Assembly: GCF_000177335.1 (NCBI RefSeq)
Contig: NZ_ADFP01000121.1
Location: 16,240 to 80,239 of the forward strand
Direction of reading: 5' to 3'
DNA length: 64,000 bases
From: Pyramidobacter piscolens W5455
GTDB taxonomy: Bacteria > Synergistota > Synergistia > Synergistales > Dethiosulfovibrionaceae
Under the pieces are notes generated by a model, which made no database searches, was not told the origin of the DNA, and saw only the letters and a program-made list of their open reading frames with translations. The position numbers and the translations under genes are program-made. Of the stretch, positions 58,327 to 64,000 are shown in pieces (the first letter of the stretch is position 1; every line of letters starts with the position of its first letter).

Positions 58327-59421
58327 ATGGAACTGGGTGTTGATTTTTTGGGGGCGCTCAAACAGCTGGGCGAGGAGCGGGGCCTCTCTGAAGAAGTGAT
58401 CTTCTCGAGCATCGAGGCGGCGCTGGCGCTGGCCTACCGGAAATTCAGGGACGGCAAATTCGATCCCGTCGTCGCCATCGACCGCGCGACCGGCAGCGTG
58501 TCCATCTTCGACGTGCGCCGGGCGGTCGATGCCGAAACACACAGCGACAGCGAGATCAGCCTTGCCGAAGCGCGCGCCCTCGGCTATCCCGACGTTCGGG
58601 AGGGAGACAGCGTCAAGGTGCCCGTGCTCGAGCACCCCAAGAGTTTCGGACGCATCGCCGCGCAGACCGCTCGTCAGGTGATCACTCAGCGCCTCAAGGA
58701 CGCCGAACGCGAAATCGTATATAATGAGTTCAACGACAAAATCGGCGACCTGATCACGGCCACCATCTTCAAGGCCGAAAACGACCAGATCCTTGTCCGC
58801 CTGAGCGAACGCAGCGAAGCCGTACTTCCAAGGGAAGAGCGCATCGCCGGCGAAGTTTACACGCCCGGCGAGAGCAAGAAATTCTTTTTGCTCGACGTGC
58901 GCCAGACCGGACGCGGCCCGCGTATCGTCGTTTCGCGCACACACCCCGGCCTGCTGAGGAAACTGCTCGAACTGGAAATTCCCGAGATCCACGACGGCAC
59001 CGTCGAGATCAAAGGCATCGTGCGCGAAGCCGGCGCCCGCGCCAAAGTCGCCGTGGCCTCCACCGACCCCGCCGTCGATTCCGTGGGCGCCTGCGTCGGC
59101 AACAGCGGCGCCCGCATCAGAAGCATCAGCGCCGATCTCTGCGACGAAAAGATCGACATCATCGTCTGGAACGAAGATCCTCTCGAGTTCATCAGAAACG
59201 CGCTCTCGCCCGCCCGCGTGACCGGCGTCGAGGCCGTCGAAGGGCAGGACCGCACCGCCAAGGTGTACGCGCCGGCCGACCAGCTCTCGCTGGCCATCGG
59301 CAAAGCCGGACAAAACGTGCGCCTCGCCGCCCGCCTGACGGGCTGGAAAGTGGACATCAACACCAACACCGGCGACACGCCCGCCGGCAAACCCGAGATC
59401 GAAGAGGGGGAGCGGGCTTGA
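58327..59421 (+). CDS. nusA: Transcription termination/antitermination factor NusA
   Basis: 364 residues. N-terminal RNAP-binding domain, S1 domain (GDLITATIFKAENDQILVRL), then KH1/KH2 (RTHPGLLRKLLELEIPEI; ADQLSLAIGKAGQNVRLAARLTG). Lacks the C-terminal acidic repeats of E. coli NusA, as in most bacteria. Its stop overlaps the next TTG. Confidence 0.97.
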   Translation: MELGVDFLGALKQLGEERGLSEEVIFSSIEAALALAYRKFRDGKFDPVVAIDRATGSVSIFDVRRAVDAETHSDSEISLAEARALGYPDVREGDSVKVPVLEHPKSFGRIAAQTARQVITQRLKDAEREIVYNEFNDKIGDLITATIFKAENDQILVRLSERSEAVLPREERIAGEVYTPGESKKFFLLDVRQTGRGPRIVVSRTHPGLLRKLLELEIPEIHDGTVEIKGIVREAGARAKVAVASTDPAVDSVGACVGNSGARIRSISADLCDEKIDIIVWNEDPLEFIRNALSPARVTGVEAVEGQDRTAKVYAPADQLSLAIGKAGQNVRLAARLTGWKVDINTNTGDTPAGKPEIEEGERA

Positions 59422-60018
59422 GGCGATCCGTCAATCCCCGCCGCTGCGTGGCCTGCCGCCGCGAGCGCGCCCCCCGCGAGATGCTGCGCGTGGTGCGCAC
59501 GCCCGACGGACAGGTCGTGCTGGACGAACAGGGAAAAACGTCGGGACGGGGCGCGTACGTCTGTCCCGAGCCCCAGTGCGTGGCCCTCTGCCTCAAGAGG
59601 CGGCTGCTGGAAAGATCGCTTAAATGTTCCGTCCCCGCGGAGGTGCAGGCCAAACTGCGCGCTGCGGTGAACCTCGAAGAGCGCGACGCCCTTCCCGATG
59701 CGGCGGAACTCTTTGAGGAAATTAAGGGAACTTTGGGGCTGGCGCGCCGCGCCGGCGAGCTGATCGTCGGTCAGGACCGCGTGCTGGAAAGCCTTTCCGC
59801 TGGACGAAACCTGCTCGTGCTGCTGACGCACGATCATTCCGATCCGTTGAAAAGAACCGTTGACGCCAAAAATGCCGCCGCGCACGTTTTGGCGGGGGTA
59901 AGCCGTTTGGAACTCGGACAACTCCTGGGACTGCGACAGACTCAGATAGTCGCCCTTCCGGTACGGAGCGGCTTTGCAGAGAAAATAAAAGGACTGCTTC
60001 CAGAAGGAGGAAATGCCG

Positions 60019-60026
<8 letters not shown>
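59418..60026 (+). CDS. YlxR (DUF448) domain fused to L7Ae-like RNA-binding domain
   Basis: 202 residues from TTG 59418. Residues 1-85 are YlxR: RRCVACRRERAPREMLRVVR and GRGAYVCPEPQCVALCLKRRLLERSLK. Residues about 105-195 are an L7Ae/YlxQ domain (GLARRAGELIVGQDRVLESL, LLVLLTHDHSD). In Bacillus these are two neighbouring genes, ylxR and ylxQ. Both parts are predicted RNA-binding and sit between nusA and infB. Confidence 0.92.
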
Positions 60027-62082
<2,056 letters not shown>

Positions 62083-62184
62083 ATTTTTGTGCAAGGACCG
62101 TTCGCGCGCCGGCAGACTGAAGGAACATCTCAGCGCCGGCGCGTCGAGCAGGAAGGACTGGTTCGCAAGAGAGGAAGGAAACGG

Positions 62185-62580
62185 ATGCCTCGTTTCAGAA
62201 TGGGAAGAATCAACAGCCAGCTCCAGCGCGAGATCTCGCTGATCCTGTCGCGCGAAGTGCGCGACGAAAAGCTCGCCGAGGTGATCGTCACCTCGGTGGA
62301 GTGCTCGAAAGATCTGAAGTACGCCAAGGTCTATTACACGACGCTGCGCGAAGAAGGACGCGCCGAGATTGCCAAACTGCTCGAGAAAGTTTCTGGCTAC
62401 GTGCGTTCGTCGCTCGGGCGCGTGCTGTCGTACCGTACCGTGCCGGAACTGACGTTCAGATTCGACGACAGCGAGGAGCTGGCGCGCGAGATGGACCGCG
62501 TGCTCGACCGTATCAGCGCCGAGCTGCCGCCTGAAGAATCGGAAGCGGCGGAAGACGCGCCGGAGGAATCCGATGACTGA
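62185..62580 (+). CDS. rbfA: Ribosome-binding factor A
   Basis: 131 residues from ATG 62185 (GAGGAAGG upstream). KH-like fold with RMGRINSQLQREISLILSRE, VIVTSVECSKDLKYAKVYYT and RTVPELTFRFDDS. Acidic tail overlaps nrnA by eight bases. 30S maturation factor. Confidence 0.94.
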   Translation: MPRFRMGRINSQLQREISLILSREVRDEKLAEVIVTSVECSKDLKYAKVYYTTLREEGRAEIAKLLEKVSGYVRSSLGRVLSYRTVPELTFRFDDSEELAREMDRVLDRISAELPPEESEAAEDAPEESDD

Positions 62581-63508
62581 AGCCGAGAAAATCGCGCGTA
62601 TCCTTCTGGCCGAGCCGAAGTGGCGCGTCGTCTGCCACGTCAAGCCCGACGGCGATACGCTCGGCTGCGGCAGCGCCCTTGTTTCGGCCGGGAAAAAACT
62701 GGGGCGGGACGTGATCTGGGGCGGCGTCGATCCGCTGCCGCCGCTGTACGCCTTTTTGCCTCACAGCGGCGAGTACCGGACCGACGCTTCCGCATCCGAC
62801 GGCGGACGCTGCGTAATCGCCGTCGACGTCAGCGCCCGCGACCGCGGCGTTCCCGGTCTGGAACCGCGCATCAGCATCGATCATCACGAAAGCAACGAAC
62901 GATTCGGCGCCGAGGTGAACTGGATCGATCCGCAGGCCGCGGCGACCGGCGAGATGATCTACGAGGTTATCCTCGCTCTCGGCTGCGCGATCGACACGGA
63001 CATCGCCGAAGCGCTTTACGTGTCGATCGCGACGGATTGCGGCTGGTTCAGGTTTTCCAACACCACCGCCGACACCATGCGCGTGGCTGCGGAACTGATC
63101 AGAGCTGGCGCGGTCCCCGTCAAAATGGACGAACGACTCCATTTCAACGACACGCCGGCGAAACTGCGCCTCTGGGGGCGCTGCATGGCGCGCGTCGAGA
63201 CGGTCGGCGCGCGCGCCGCGCTCTCGTGGATCACGCGGGACGATTTTCGCGAGACGGGAGCGCTCGAAAGCGACACCGAAGGTCTTATCAACATGCTGAC
63301 GCATATAAAAGGCGCCGACGTGACCGTGATGATCAGCGAAGTCAAAGACTGTCTGCGCTGCAGCGTCCGCTCCCGCGGCCCCGTCTCCGCCCAGGCGATC
63401 GCCGCGAAGTGGAACGGCGGCGGCCATCGGTACGCGGCCGGCTGCAAGATCTATCTGCCCCTCGAAGAGGGGCTGAAAGCTTTGGAAGAGGAACTGAGCC
63501 GTGTATAA
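62573..63508 (+). CDS. nrnA: DHH-family bifunctional oligoribonuclease/pAp phosphatase NrnA
   Basis: 311 residues. DHH phosphoesterase motifs: HVKPDGDTLGCGSAL, VIAVDVS, ISIDHHESNERFG, and DHHA1 end GGGHRYAAGCKIY. Degrades nano-RNA and pAp. Placed between rbfA and truB as in many anaerobes. Confidence 0.93.
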   Translation: MTEAEKIARILLAEPKWRVVCHVKPDGDTLGCGSALVSAGKKLGRDVIWGGVDPLPPLYAFLPHSGEYRTDASASDGGRCVIAVDVSARDRGVPGLEPRISIDHHESNERFGAEVNWIDPQAAATGEMIYEVILALGCAIDTDIAEALYVSIATDCGWFRFSNTTADTMRVAAELIRAGAVPVKMDERLHFNDTPAKLRLWGRCMARVETVGARAALSWITRDDFRETGALESDTEGLINMLTHIKGADVTVMISEVKDCLRCSVRSRGPVSAQAIAAKWNGGGHRYAAGCKIYLPLEEGLKALEEELSRV

Positions 63509-64000
63509 CGGGATCCTCGTTCTCGACAAAATTTACGGCGCGCCCAGCCGTGGCTGCGTCACCGCGGTGTCGAAGGCGCTTGGCGGACGGAAACAGAAGG
63601 TCGGGCACGCCGGCACGCTGGATACGTCGGCGTCGGGAACGCTCGTGCTGCTGGCCGGCAGCGCCACGCGCCTGAGCGAAGCGGTGATGAATCTGCCGAA
63701 AAGTTATCTGGCGCGCGTGACGTTCGGCTGGGAGACCAGCACCGACGATGCGACCGGCGAGCCGCTGAGCGAAGCGGTTCCGGCCGCTTACGACGAGGCG
63801 GCGCTGCGCGGGGCGCTGCCGGCTTTTCAGGGCGTGCGGCTGCAAACGCCGCCGCGCGTCTCTGCGGTAAAAGTGGACGGCGCGCGCGCCCACAAGCTGG
63901 CGCGTTCCGGCCGGGAGCCGGACATCCGGCCCCGGCCCGTGAACGTCGTTTCGATCCGCTATCTCGGCCGCGACGAAACTGGCGCGGCCCGCCTGCTGGT
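63501..64000 (+). CDS. truB: tRNA pseudouridine-55 synthase TruB, 3' partial
   Basis: First 166 residues in the window, from GTG 63501 overlapping nrnA. Motif I/II: ILVLDKIYGAPSRGCVTAV and KVGHAGTLDTSASGTLVLL with the catalytic Asp (LDT), followed by YLARVTFGWETSTDDATG. The usual KPxGxTS reads KIYGAPS. Continues beyond base 64000. Confidence 0.95.
   Translation, partial: MYNGILVLDKIYGAPSRGCVTAVSKALGGRKQKVGHAGTLDTSASGTLVLLAGSATRLSEAVMNLPKSYLARVTFGWETSTDDATGEPLSEAVPAAYDEAALRGALPAFQGVRLQTPPRVSAVKVDGARAHKLARSGREPDIRPRPVNVVSIRYLGRDETGAARLL

Overview
The window is chromosomal DNA of a GC-rich, Gram-negative-type bacterium carrying most of an integrated T7-like (podovirus) prophage. The best guess at the host is a member of the Synergistota (Pyramidobacter/Jonquetella-like). 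The reasons are the A/V-type ATPase operon in Thermus-like order, a fused IspD-IspF, the rimP-nusA-ylxR-infB-rbfA-nrnA-truB cluster and general protein similarity. This is inference; no marker gene such as 16S rRNA is present.

Region 1, about 1-34,170: prophage. It begins inside a T7 gp5-like DNA polymerase and runs through a nucleotide/replication block: flavin-dependent thymidylate synthase, gp6-like exonuclease, dNMP kinase and several tiny helical proteins. The virion block follows almost in T7 order: portal, scaffold, capsid, terminator, tail tube A and B. Next comes a host-recognition cassette of two collagen-like fibres, three unknown proteins and a radical SAM/SPASM enzyme. Then come holin with overlapping spanins, small terminase, gp13-like protein, large terminase, HNH protein and three large internal (ejection) proteins. 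A non-coding control region (27.8-28.6 kb) holds an AT-rich TACCTA-word array, a phased 20-bp iteron array and copies of a structured element that occurs four times in the prophage. A lysogeny and accessory region (28.6-34.1 kb) carries a MarR-like regulator and a membrane protein on the minus strand. On the plus strand it carries small accessory genes, a PemK/MazF-like toxin, an antirepressor remnant with an early stop, and a tyrosine integrase. The integrase abuts the 3' end of a tRNA-Leu(CAA) gene, which is the likely integration site; the left prophage end lies outside the window.

Region 2, about 34.5-36.9 kb: a low-GC phosphoethanolamine-transferase-like gene, apparently split near its N-terminus, next to the tRNA, and a small conserved Cys-containing protein. 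A near-parS palindrome follows.

Region 3, about 37-44 kb: cysS (minus), then uvrC, ribD, ribE, ribH and serS on the plus strand.

Region 4, about 44.3-53.9 kb: a membrane-anchored WecG/TagA-type glycosyltransferase fused to what looks like a catalytically dead WecA-like domain, a CBS-pair protein, and a complete nine-gene A/V-type rotary ATPase operon (G-I-K-E-C-F-A-B-D). Its A subunit has lost the P-loop and the catalytic glutamate loop although all frames are open. This is the most unusual chromosomal feature.

Region 5, about 53.9-64 kb: rlmH, ybaB, recR, a PIN/TRAM membrane protein, ispDF, then the rimP-nusA-ylxR/L7Ae-infB-rbfA-nrnA-truB operon. That operon has a clear promoter followed by an early intrinsic terminator that looks like an attenuator.

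A theme across both prophage and chromosome is apparent AUA initiation. Four genes (capsid, an adjacent virion protein, tail fibre and the ATPase A-like subunit) have well-placed ribosome binding sites leading to in-frame ATA rather than ATG, GTG or TTG.
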